The position numbers and the translations under genes are program-made. Shown here in pieces: positions 1 to 6,960 of a DNA stretch of 64,000 bases. The stretch comes from Nocardia jiangxiensis NBRC 101359 (GTDB lineage Bacteria; Actinomycetota; Actinomycetes; Mycobacteriales; Mycobacteriaceae), in contig NZ_BAGB01000025.1 of NCBI RefSeq assembly GCF_000308615.1, positions 1-64,000 on the forward strand, written 5' to 3'. How positions within the stretch are numbered: position 1 is the stretch's first letter; each line of letters begins with the position of its first letter. The notes under the pieces were generated by a model that worked only from the letters and a program-made list of their open reading frames with translations, was not told the origin of the DNA and did no database searches.

Positions 1-105
1 GTTCTTCGATCGATCCGTCGCAATGCCACATTCGGACAGTAAGCTCACAGTGGTCAGAGGTCAAGTGGTCAGACCAGTTTGTGACCCAGGAATGCCTCGA
101 CCTGT

Positions 106-1152
106 CTACACCCGTTCGGCGGCCGTGACGGCCGCACTCTTGGGATCCCCCGACGGCAGGGCGATATCGGTGTCCAGGGACAGCGGCTGGCCGAAATTCG
201 GTGTGCCGTCGGTGTTCCAAGTGAACTTCTGGGCCCGGGTGGTGCGGCCGTCGTACGTGTATGTGCTGGTGGTCTTGCCGTGGTAGGCGATCCAGTCCTC
301 GGTGCCGTCGGGGCTCTGGAAGAAGTTGTTCGAGCCGGGGCCGAAGACGTTGGCCGAGTCGTTGCGGCCGAACACCGCGTTGGGGTACTGGGTCCAGTTG
401 TCGGGGTTGAGCGGGTCGGCGCCGGGCGGGAGCGTTCGCATCCACAGCTGGTAGTCCGGTTTTCCTGTGTCGCAGGTGGAGTAGAGCAGGTAGGTGGTGC
501 CGTTGCGCTGGATCGTCACCGGGGCCTCACGCACCTCGGTGCATCCGCCCGACGACGGCAGGTACACCGCGGGCCCGGACAGGGTGACCGGATCGCTCAT
601 CGGGGCGATCTGCAGCAGATTGTTCGGGCCGCTCCAGATCAGATAGTACTTGCCGTCGAGAATCAGCAACTCCGGATCGATCGCCCACGCATCCCCGAGC
701 TGACCGACGAATGTATACGGCCCCAACGGATCTGTGCCCGATGACTTCAGCACGTAGATACGGTGAGCGTCGTTGCTGCCGTCGCTGGCGGTGTAGTAGA
801 AGTACCAATTCCCTTCCAGCAGACGAAAACACGGCGCCCACATATCCTGATTGCGGGACGGGGTCGTATCGGTCCACACCGTATTCGGTTGCGCGGTAGC
901 CAGATCGGCCAGCGAGGCGGCCTTCCAGATCTGCAAGGAAGTGCCCTGGCTGGCGGACAGATAGTAGTTCCCGTCGTAGTAGGTCATGAACGGGTCCGGC
1001 CCCTGGTTGAGCGGATTGCGAAACGTCCCAGCGGTTCCCGTGCCGGCGGCGGCTGAATTCTCGATCACTGGAACGGCCTTACCCCTCATCGTCGATCCCG
1101 AAACGGGCTCCGCGGCAAGCGATGACCGTCTACTGCCGATCACCCACCCCAT
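106..1152 (-). CDS. GH43-type glycoside hydrolase, N-terminus uncertain, no secretion signal
   Basis: The translation has the five-bladed propeller signature of glycoside hydrolase family 43 (arabinofuranosidase/xylosidase-like). The three carboxylates are recognisable: GPDPF (Asp53, base), AIDPELL (Asp159, pKa modulator) and REAP (Glu209, acid), counting from the ATG at 1152. The late motif reads GPGSNNFF, whereas family members usually have a His after GPG. The open frame continues upstream to 1428, but that stretch runs through a tRNA 3'-end fragment at 1364-1388 and cannot be genuine coding sequence. No signal peptide is seen in front of the catalytic domain, although GH43 enzymes are commonly exported. 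The start at 1152 is a guess; 1089 is equally possible. The gene may be 5'-truncated. Family call fairly sure, substrate unknown. Confidence 0.6.
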   Translation of the reverse strand: MGWVIGSRRSSLAAEPVSGSTMRGKAVPVIENSAAAGTGTAGTFRNPLNQGPDPFMTYYDGNYYLSASQGTSLQIWKAASLADLATAQPNTVWTDTTPSRNQDMWAPCFRLLEGNWYFYYTASDGSNDAHRIYVLKSSGTDPLGPYTFVGQLGDAWAIDPELLILDGKYYLIWSGPNNLLQIAPMSDPVTLSGPAVYLPSSGGCTEVREAPVTIQRNGTTYLLYSTCDTGKPDYQLWMRTLPPGADPLNPDNWTQYPNAVFGRNDSANVFGPGSNNFFQSPDGTEDWIAYHGKTTSTYTYDGRTTRAQKFTWNTDGTPNFGQPLSLDTDIALPSGDPKSAAVTAAERV

Positions 1153-1332
1153 CGCTCCAGTCAACCGGGACCCGGCCCCTGTCGCCGATGAACAGGCGAT
1201 CGGGCCGTGCAGTAGTTCTTGCAGGAGTGCCTGTGGCGGCACGATGGGTGCGATCACCGGGACCCCTGGAAACACCGAACGCCGACCACTGGTGATCCGG
1301 TGATCGGCGTACTGGCCGGTTGGTAGCGCGAG

Positions 1333-1358
1333 ACGACGGCATGCGCGGATGCCGTCGT
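1333..1358. terminator. Hairpin beside the tRNA fragment
   Basis: ACGACGGCAT (1333-1342) and ATGCCGTCGT (1349-1358) form a perfect 10-bp stem with a 6-nt loop. It sits just 3' of the tRNA fragment, as a tRNA terminator would, but on that strand there is no T-run. On the plus strand it is followed by TTT. Confidence 0.5.
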
Positions 1359-1363
1359 TTTCG

Positions 1364-1388
1364 TGCGCGAGAGGGGACTTGAACCCCT
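1364..1388 (-). tRNA. tRNA 3'-end fragment (T-arm plus acceptor 3' strand), possible att site
   Basis: On the minus strand AGGGG-TTCAAGT-CCCCT makes a perfect T-arm, followed by CTCGCGC and discriminator A, which is the acceptor 3' strand of a Leu-type tRNA. The matching 5' acceptor strand (GCGCGAG), D-arm and anticodon stem are absent from the 100 bases upstream on that strand. Such fragments are left where an element integrated into a tRNA 3' end. By its orientation the element would lie at higher coordinates. No intact copy was found in the window. A chance match to a T-arm is possible. Confidence 0.45.
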
Positions 1389-1427
1389 CAGTGCGGCAGA
1401 TTTGCCTGAACCATGTGTTCGATGACA

Positions 1428-1441
1428 TCTAACATAGGTAA
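1428..1441. promoter_or_regulatory. Partial copy of the recurrent TCTAA motif
   Basis: TCTAACATAGGTAA matches the left arm of the palindrome found before most catabolic transcription units here, but there is no good right arm and no clear target gene. It may be chance. Confidence 0.2.
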
Positions 1442-2222
1442 TTTCCGTGGTTGTTTCAACGCTGTCGGTGGGTGTTTTCTGCCGTAATAGGATGTAGGCG
1501 AGCGTCTTTCATGTCGGCTATTCCTGTCGATGATCATTGGTCATCTATCGTCGCAGGGGCGAGAGGATCTTCTGGCTGGTTCGTGGGTGAATGTCGCCGC
1601 GCTGGTGACGTTGGAGTCCAGCAGGTGGATTGGGATCGGGTACTGTCGTCGGGTCAAGCTGAGCGATCGGCGGGGCGATACCCGAGCGAACCCGGTAGCC
1701 GGTGCGAACTTGCTTCCGGGCTCACTCTTTTTCGACACCATGGACGAGTGGTGGCCTAGCCCCTTCCCTGGTCGATGAGCTCGTGGAGATGGCGAGCAGT
1801 TGCCAGTGCAGCGAGTAGCCCGGCTGACACGGCTGCGACGAACCCTGCTATCAAGCCGGCTCCCGCGCCATAGGCTTTGTAACGGGTAATCCAGCTGCTG
1901 CTGCCGCCGCTCCGCCAGCACACAGGCCTACCACAACGGATAAGCCGATGATCACGGCCGACCGCAAAGAGACAATCGACTCGTCTCGATTGTCGCTCCC
2001 GGATCGGCCACGTGGCTGCTGGCTGCCAGAGCCGGTTGCTGGCGGCATTCTCGTCCTCCCTGCTAAAACACGGTCGTGACGAGAACGGCCCGTTGCCTGG
2101 GGGCGTTGCCTTATCGGCGGGCCAGCCGTCCTCGTCTCTCGACAAGCCTTCCCGTTGGGACCGATTTGGTCAAGAGGAACATTCTGGTTGTCGATTTTCG
2201 ACAAATAACATAGAGTTCTGGC
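1429..2222. other. Gene-poor stretch before the DUF2075 gene
   Basis: Apart from the broken membrane-protein frames at 1756-1992, nothing here looks like a convincing gene. Base composition is visibly less GC-rich than the rest of the window, which fits acquired DNA. Long minus-strand frames reaching into 2223-3167 are shadows of the DUF2075 gene. Confidence 0.5.
1756..1992 (-). pseudogene. Small two-helix membrane protein, apparently frameshifted
   Basis: Two overlapping minus-strand frames each carry one hydrophobic helix. One reads SLRSAVIIGLSVVVGLCAGG and stops near 1851. The other continues from about 1885 with GAGAGLIAGFVAAVSAGLLA and a polar tail ending HLHELIDQGRG. Joined by one frame change near 1880-1900 they would make a protein of about 75 residues with two membrane helices. 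The frame change could be a real mutation, a sequencing error, or two separate overlapping peptides. No ribosome binding site clearly fixes a start. Function unknown. Confidence 0.3.
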
Positions 2223-3815
2223 ATGGCCAAGCAAGTAGGGGCGCTGGGTCCTGTGGGAATCCGTGTTGGACAGCGTGTGCGAGACCTTCGTCGCGACCAA
2301 GGTCTTACACTTCAAACTCTGGCATCGAGGCTGGTGGACCTTGGTCGGCCGATCGACATCTCGGCGTTGGCGAAGGTCGAGAAGGGGCAGCGGCGGATCG
2401 ATGTCGACGATCTGATGGCGCTGGCTGTCGCGCTGGACGCATCGCCAAACTGGATTCTCCTGCCGAATCGAGCGTCGGACGATATGCCTGTCGAGTTGAC
2501 GCCGTCGCATCAACGCGGGGGGGTGGATGCGTGGCAGTGGGCTGTTCGCGACCGTCCTGGTGAACTTGACCCACCATCGCCGCACTCTCACATCCAAGTA
2601 GCTCGAAGCGATGAATCCTTGAACCTTGAGAATCTGCGGCACGAATGGCCGGGAGCTCATTCTTCCGCTACGTATGAGGGTGTACTGAGCCAGATTCGAG
2701 ATGCCTTCCAGGCGAACAACAAGCGCGTCATCATCGTCACTGGTGGGCCCGGGAGTGGAAAAAGCGTGCTCGCAATGTCTCTGCTCGTTGCCCTCCGGCA
2801 GGACGGCCGTCGGGTGCTGTATGCATCTGGATCCTCCACCCGCATCGAATACATGAGGAAATCTGTAGGTAGAGGAAGCTCTGAAGTGCAACGACTTTTC
2901 ACCTATTACAGGAACCTGACTAACGCTGCACCCAACGGACTCGATGTTCTGATCGGCGACGACGCCCATCGAATCAGGAAGACGTCCTCGACCAGATTCA
3001 CGCCGCGAGCATTGAACTCGGGCCGGCCGCAAGTCGATGAATTGATGTCGGCTGCAAGGGTTCCGGTGTTCTTTCTGGACGAGAATCAGATCGTCAGGCC
3101 AGATGAAGTCGGAACGTTTGATCTGATCAGTGGCCACGCGGCACGCCTCGGGCTTCCCGTAATCCATATCAGACTTGAGGGGCGGTTCCGCTATGGAGGG
3201 AGTGCTGCATATGAGGAGTGGCTGCTGAATCTGCTCGGGTTGCGAGCATTAGGTCCTTCGAAGTGGAGGGGAGACAACGACTTCGAAGTGCGTGTCGCGG
3301 CATCACCGCAAGAGATGGAAGATTTTCTCCGCGCGAAGATCAACGCTGGCGAGACGGCGCGCATCGCGGCAGGATACTGCTGGCCTTGGAATAAGCAGTT
3401 GAGTATGGACGGCACGCTTATAGATGACGTCAAGATCGGGAACTGGTCGAAGCCATGGCCCAAATTTGAAGGCAAGCTAAGTGGTGAAGCTCCTCCTGCG
3501 GCGTTCTGGGCAACAGATCCGCGCGGCTTCGAGCAGGTCGGCTCCGTGTACACTGCACAGGGCTTTGAATATGATTGGGCTGGCGTGATCCTTGGGCCGG
3601 ACATTGCAGTAGACGGGCAGCATTTGACTGTTCGCAGGGACGCCAATATGGATCCTGCGTTAAAAGGCGCGAAGAGCAATCCGGTCTATGATCAAGAGTT
3701 CGAGAGGTTGGTGCGCAACTCCTACAAGGTGTTGCTGACACGCGGAATGCGGGGAGTGGTAATCCACGCAGTGGACCCAGCGACACAAGAGTTCCTCACG
3801 AGTCTCGTTGGCTAG
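2223..3815 (+). CDS. XRE-family HTH fused to a DUF2075 P-loop ATPase/helicase-like domain
   Basis: 530 residues. Residues 12-80 form a cro/C1-type helix-turn-helix (VGQRVRDLRRDQGLTLQTLA through LMALAVALDASPNWILLP). After a linker, residues 160-530 match the DUF2075 family: Walker A GPGSGKS (175-181), a Walker B-like LIGDDAH, FFLDENQ, the typical GSVYTAQGFEYDWAGVI block and a closing YKVLLTRGM. DUF2075 proteins are superfamily 1-like nucleotide-dependent enzymes often seen in mobile or defence regions, frequently with a nuclease domain. Here the N-terminal partner is a DNA-binding domain, so it may bind its own promoter or a target site (inference). It stands alone with no operon partner, has lower GC than neighbours and lies beside the tRNA fragment, all consistent with horizontal transfer. 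No strong ribosome binding site is visible at the ATG. Confidence 0.8.
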   Translation: MAKQVGALGPVGIRVGQRVRDLRRDQGLTLQTLASRLVDLGRPIDISALAKVEKGQRRIDVDDLMALAVALDASPNWILLPNRASDDMPVELTPSHQRGGVDAWQWAVRDRPGELDPPSPHSHIQVARSDESLNLENLRHEWPGAHSSATYEGVLSQIRDAFQANNKRVIIVTGGPGSGKSVLAMSLLVALRQDGRRVLYASGSSTRIEYMRKSVGRGSSEVQRLFTYYRNLTNAAPNGLDVLIGDDAHRIRKTSSTRFTPRALNSGRPQVDELMSAARVPVFFLDENQIVRPDEVGTFDLISGHAARLGLPVIHIRLEGRFRYGGSAAYEEWLLNLLGLRALGPSKWRGDNDFEVRVAASPQEMEDFLRAKINAGETARIAAGYCWPWNKQLSMDGTLIDDVKIGNWSKPWPKFEGKLSGEAPPAAFWATDPRGFEQVGSVYTAQGFEYDWAGVILGPDIAVDGQHLTVRRDANMDPALKGAKSNPVYDQEFERLVRNSYKVLLTRGMRGVVIHAVDPATQEFLTSLVG

Positions 3816-4512
3816 TGCCGTGGGTGTCGATTCTCTGACAATAGCAGGCGAAGGGTCCGAAACCTGATGCGGCCCAACAGTTTTCAAACGTACACCTTAT
3901 GCCTGACTGGGCAGAGTGCGGTAACGGCGTCGCATGGCGGGCGTAGACGGTTGTTGCAGGTTGGTGCCCTCGGCAGGACACAAAAAACGTGGGCAACCGG
4001 AAAACGACTGGTCATCGTGGGTACGTACCCAATCTAAGGGTTGCGATGATCGTGCCCTGGGCAGCTGGTCATTCCCGTGTTCACAGTGCCCTCGGCGGGT
4101 ACTGCTAACACGGGAACGGTTCTGACCTGCGGTTTCCGATAGAATAGTTGCTGATTGAAGCCGATTACCAGCTATGACCCGATCTTGGGGCGTCAGCGGC
4201 ATACGACACCCGTGCCAACCCCACGTAGTCGTAGGGTTAGCTCGGCTGTGATCGAGCCGGATTACCTGCTGTAGGCAGACAGTGCTGTGTCTTGGCGAGC
4301 CGTCTGCCCTTACCGTGTGGAGGTTTCGCCGACGGAACGGACCATTTGCTGGCGCGCAGCTACCTACGTGGGATTGGTTGGCTATGCCGAGCGATGATTC
4401 GCTCGGCTATGAGCTGGTTGCGGTGCAAGGCATCGGCGACTGCGGTCGTATCGCCCCAGGAACCGGCGGCGGCAACGATTTTCCCACCACTATCAACCCA
4501 GGAGATTCCCCG
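3816..4512. other. Intergenic stretch with inverted repeats
   Basis: No convincing gene. It contains a 12-bp palindrome GGGTACGTACCC (4019-4030) and a perfect 10-bp inverted repeat, TTCCCGTGTT at 4072-4081 with AACACGGGAA at 4107-4116. The phrase GTGCCCTCGGC also occurs twice (about 3964 and 4086). Short frames at 3934-4125 and 4282-4512 show no family resemblance. Confidence 0.5.
4072..4116. repeat. 10-bp perfect inverted repeat with 25-nt spacer
   Basis: Arms TTCCCGTGTT (4072-4081) and AACACGGGAA (4107-4116) are exact reverse complements. A transcript could form a stem, or the arms could bind a dimeric protein. It lies between the DUF2075 gene and the frameshifted NTF2-like gene. Confidence 0.5.
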
Positions 4513-4901
4513 ATGACAATGCCCGCCATGCCCGCCGCCGTGATGCAGTCTTTCGCCGCGTCCCAGTCCGCTGATGCCGACGCCTGGGCCGATGCCTTCG
4601 CCGTCGACGGCGTGTTCCACGATCCGGTCGGTGAGCCGCCGATCGTGGGCGCCCCGCGATCCGTGAGTTCATCGCCTCGGTGCTGCCCAATTTCAGCCCG
4701 TTCCTCGGCCTGACCCCGCGCGAAGCCCACACCGTCGGAGACTCGGTCGCGGTCTGCTGGTCCGGAGCCGCCGTCACCACGACCGGAACCCCGGTGAACT
4801 GGTCGGGGATCAACGTCTATGACCTCGATGACGACGGGCTCATTCACGAAGCCCGCGCCTACTTCAACCGAGCCATCTTCCAAGCCCAACTCGACCGATA
4901 A
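4513..4901 (+). pseudogene. NTF2-like/SnoaL-fold protein, frameshifted
   Basis: The first half, from ATG 4513 (AGGAGA eight bases upstream), reads as an NTF2-fold start: FAASQSADADAWADAFAVDG followed by VFHDPVGEPPIVG. The rest continues in another frame as AIREFIASVLPNFSPF through ARAYFNRAIFQAQLDR, ending at 4901. The join falls at about 4652-4660, where one base seems missing in GGCGCCCCGCG. Together the halves give about 129 residues, the usual size for this fold of small hydrolases, isomerases and cyclases. It is either inactivated or carries a sequencing error. No catalytic assignment is possible. Confidence 0.6.
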
Positions 4902-4948
4902 GACCAGCCGAATCCAACCCGAACCCGCCCACAGGATCAACAGTAGCG

Positions 4949-5284
4949 GTGAAGACCGACGAGGAGATCATGGAGATTCTGGCTGCCTACGATCTGACCG
5001 GCAGTTACCGAAGAGCCGCCGAACTGGTCGGCTGTGACCACCACACGGTGCGCCGCTACGTCCAATTACGTCGGGCTGGAACCGATCTCGCGGTTCCAGC
5101 CCGTCGAGCCCGGCTGATCGATGAGTTCATGCCCAAGATCGAAGAACTCGTCGAGGCATCGAACGGCCGCGTCGGCGCCGACCACGTTCACAGACGTCTG
5201 GTCGCAGTGGGGTTCACCGGCACCGACCGCACCATCCGCCGCGTGGTCGCTGCGGCCAAGGAGTCCTACCGTGCTGGTCGGGGA
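4949..5284 (+). pseudogene. IS21-family transposase (IstA-like), 5' part only
   Basis: From GTG 4949 the frame gives an IstA-like N-terminus: KTDEEIMEILAAYDLTGSYR, AAELVGCDHHTVRRYV (helix-turn-helix) and a second helical region GRVGADHVHRRLVAVGFTG. Homology stops after about 112 residues at KESYRAGR. IstA proteins run to roughly 400-500 residues with an integrase core, which is missing here. The sequence then switches to an IS3-like C-terminus in another frame. No downstream istB is present, so it is inactive. Confidence 0.65.
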
Positions 5285-5409
5285 TCGGCGACTTCAAGGT
5301 CGATCACAACCGGCGGCATCGCCATTCGGCGCTGGGGTATCTGACCCCGGCCGAGTACGGTGCCCGCTGCAGCCACACCCACCACCCCGTGGCCTGCGAA
5401 ATCAACTGA
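5285..5409 (+). pseudogene. IS3-family transposase, C-terminal fragment
   Basis: In a third frame this stretch encodes GDFKVDHNRRHRHSALGYLT, then PAEYGARCSHTHHPVACEIN and a stop at 5407-5409. HSALGYLTPAEY is the usual closing segment of OrfB integrases of IS3-group elements. Only about 40 residues remain and they are fused directly to the truncated IS21-like gene, so the junction near 5285 is a recombination or deletion scar. Confidence 0.6.
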
Positions 5410-5601
5410 AAACGGATCGAACACCCCGGACTCCATTACCGGGTTGCACCATCGGGGACCGGCACTTCGCGCACTGGGCCTGGGTGAAACCGGCTGCCGG
5501 ACGGACAGGACGACAAGAGCCGTATGACGGGAGACTGTCACGCACGGGTCGGTGGGAGCCCGGGGCCTTGCCCGGAGTTCACGGTCGATACGGGCGGGCG
5601 A
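5410..5601 (+). mobile_element. Probable group II intron remnant
   Basis: The block GAGCCGTATGACGGGAGACT (from about 5518), continuing through TCACGCACGGGTC and GGAGCCCGGGG, resembles the conserved RNA segment near the reverse-transcriptase ORF of bacterial group II introns. No reverse transcriptase frame remains and intron boundaries cannot be placed. The call rests on recognising this motif only. Confidence 0.4.
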
Positions 5602-6033
5602 TCAACCCTCCGAGCGGGTCTTGATGCCGGTCAGAGTGCCCTTGATGCCCTTGTTGATGATTGCCTTCAGCATGAAGTCCGGCACCGACCACTTGACCGC
5701 CATGTCCAGCTGATAGTTGAGTTCGACACCAGCCGCAACCGACGTGATGCCATAGGTCTGATCTTGTTTGACAATCGTGTCGCCCTCGGTCAGGTGTGTC
5801 TCGATGGTGGTCTCGTCGGGGTAGCTGTAAACGAGCGTATAGCTGGCCTTCTGGCCCATCGCGGAGATGTCGAACTTGACTGTCGCTGGTCGTCCTAGAG
5901 CATCTTTGTCGACGATTTCCACCTTCAGCATTTCCTTCTGCCAGGTGGGGTAGGCCTCGACATCGAGTATGGCTGACCTGACTTTTTCGGCGGTAGCCTT
6001 GATAGTGGTCGACTCGGCGATGCTGTTACTCAC
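5602..6033 (-). CDS. SRPBCC/START-like lipid-binding family protein
   Basis: 143 residues with the SRPBCC (polyketide cyclase/CoxG-like) pattern: an N-terminal strand STTIKATAEKVRSAILDVEA, the typical YPTWQKEM turn, alternating strands and a long C-terminal helix (FMLKAIINKGIKGTLTGIKT). The fold makes a hydrophobic pocket for lipids or other apolar ligands. It is cytoplasmic, with no signal peptide. It is divergent from the DoxX gene, and a copy of the recurrent palindrome lies between them at 6141-6158, so both may belong to the same regulon (inference). A lipid-carrier role would suit the catabolic neighbourhood; the ligand is unknown. Confidence 0.8.
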   Translation of the reverse strand: MSNSIAESTTIKATAEKVRSAILDVEAYPTWQKEMLKVEIVDKDALGRPATVKFDISAMGQKASYTLVYSYPDETTIETHLTEGDTIVKQDQTYGITSVAAGVELNYQLDMAVKWSVPDFMLKAIINKGIKGTLTGIKTRSEG

Positions 6034-6140
6034 TTCTCTAGCCTCCGTGGTTGTGGCTGGTCATCGGTGGCCAGCCCGGTCGAAGATGGGCCGTCGTATG
6101 CCCAAACCTGTCAGGGACAAGTTCGTAAGATACTATCAAA

Positions 6141-6158
6141 TTCTGGCTCAGTTTAGAT
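6141..6158. promoter_or_regulatory. Candidate regulon operator (divergent SRPBCC/DoxX promoter)
   Basis: TTCTGGCTCAGTTTAGAT fits the 18-bp motif ATCTAA-N6-TTAGAT in the right arm and spacer (CTCAGT); the left arm is poor. It lies 41 bases upstream of the DoxX start used here and 108 bases from the SRPBCC start. Confidence 0.4.
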
Positions 6159-6198
6159 GGATCGAAGTTCGAGAGGCCCTGCGGAAGGATCGGCGAGG

Positions 6199-6696
6199 AT
6201 GGACGGTACTGAATTGGCGCGGGTCATGTTGCGTACGGTCGTCGGGACAACGATGATCGCCCACGGCGTGAAGCACGGCAGGTCCCTGGAGGGCACCGCG
6301 GGCTGGTTCGAATCGATCGGCTTCGCGCAGTCGCGGGCCCAGGCCCGCGCGAGCGCGGTGGTGGAGGTGGGAGCAGGTGCCGCCATGATCGCCGGAGCGG
6401 GCACGCCGCTGGCCGGCTCGGCGGTCGTGGCCACGATGGCGGTCGCGGCGCGAACTGTGCACGCCGCCAACGGCTTCTTCATCACCTCGGAGGGTTATGA
6501 GTACGTGCTCAACCTGGCGACCGCATCCGTCGTGATCAGTGCGCTGGGGAGTGGACGGTGGAGCGTCGACGGGCTCGTGTGGGGTAAGGGTCGGGGATCT
6601 GGCGTCAGGCGAGCCGCGCTTGCGGCAGGTCTCGGGTTGGCTGCGGCGTCGGTTCAGCTTGCGGTCTTTTGGCGCCGTCCCTTGCCGGGGCGGTAG
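6199..6696 (+). CDS. DoxX-family membrane protein
   Basis: 165 residues from ATG 6199; an upstream in-frame ATG at 6157 adds 14 polar residues. The start MDGTELARVMLRTVVGTTMI, the HGVKHG segment, WFESIGF and four hydrophobic helices are typical of the DoxX family of small integral membrane proteins, some of which take part in redox or thiosulfate metabolism. The C-terminal helix (AALAAGLGLAAASVQLAVFW) ends in an Arg-rich tail. It may be an inner-membrane partner for redox enzymes of this region, but that is inference. Confidence 0.75.
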   Translation: MDGTELARVMLRTVVGTTMIAHGVKHGRSLEGTAGWFESIGFAQSRAQARASAVVEVGAGAAMIAGAGTPLAGSAVVATMAVAARTVHAANGFFITSEGYEYVLNLATASVVISALGSGRWSVDGLVWGKGRGSGVRRAALAAGLGLAAASVQLAVFWRRPLPGR

Positions 6697-6753
6697 ACGC
6701 CCCTGCGGCGGGCCGCATCGCGTCCCTGCTGCAGGGCCGGAGTGTCCCATGGT

Positions 6754-6768
6754 CGGGCCTTCGGCCCG
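6754..6768. terminator. GC-rich hairpin after doxX
   Basis: CGGGCC-TTC-GGCCCG is a perfect 6-bp stem with a 3-nt loop, about 60 bases after the DoxX stop. There is no T-run, so it is only a candidate terminator. Confidence 0.3.
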
Positions 6769-6837
6769 CTCGTCGATCCGACGTTCGAGGGTGGCTGTCG
6801 GCGGACGGTGTTGCCGGGGGTCAGAGCAGGCGATAGC

Positions 6838-6855
6838 ATCTAAATCAGTTCAGAT
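6838..6855. promoter_or_regulatory. Candidate regulon operator upstream of aldehyde dehydrogenase
   Basis: ATCTAAATCAGTTCAGAT: arms ATCTAA and TCAGAT (one mismatch) around a 6-bp spacer. It is centred about 115 bases before the ATG at 6961 and is one of the better copies of the recurrent motif. Confidence 0.6.
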
Positions 6856-6960
6856 TTTGAGGGGCATTGAGAGTTGAGATTGCCCGTTGGTGCTCGATTC
6901 CCGGCCCGAGACGGTACTCGCCTTCGGCAAGTTGCCCGCGTTCAGAGAGGAACTCGGAAA

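Noticed and set aside
1851..3167. 438-codon minus-strand frame opposite the DUF2075 gene
   Set aside because: Most of it is antisense to a supported ATPase gene; only its last 40 codons (1851-1990) were kept, as part of a possible membrane peptide.
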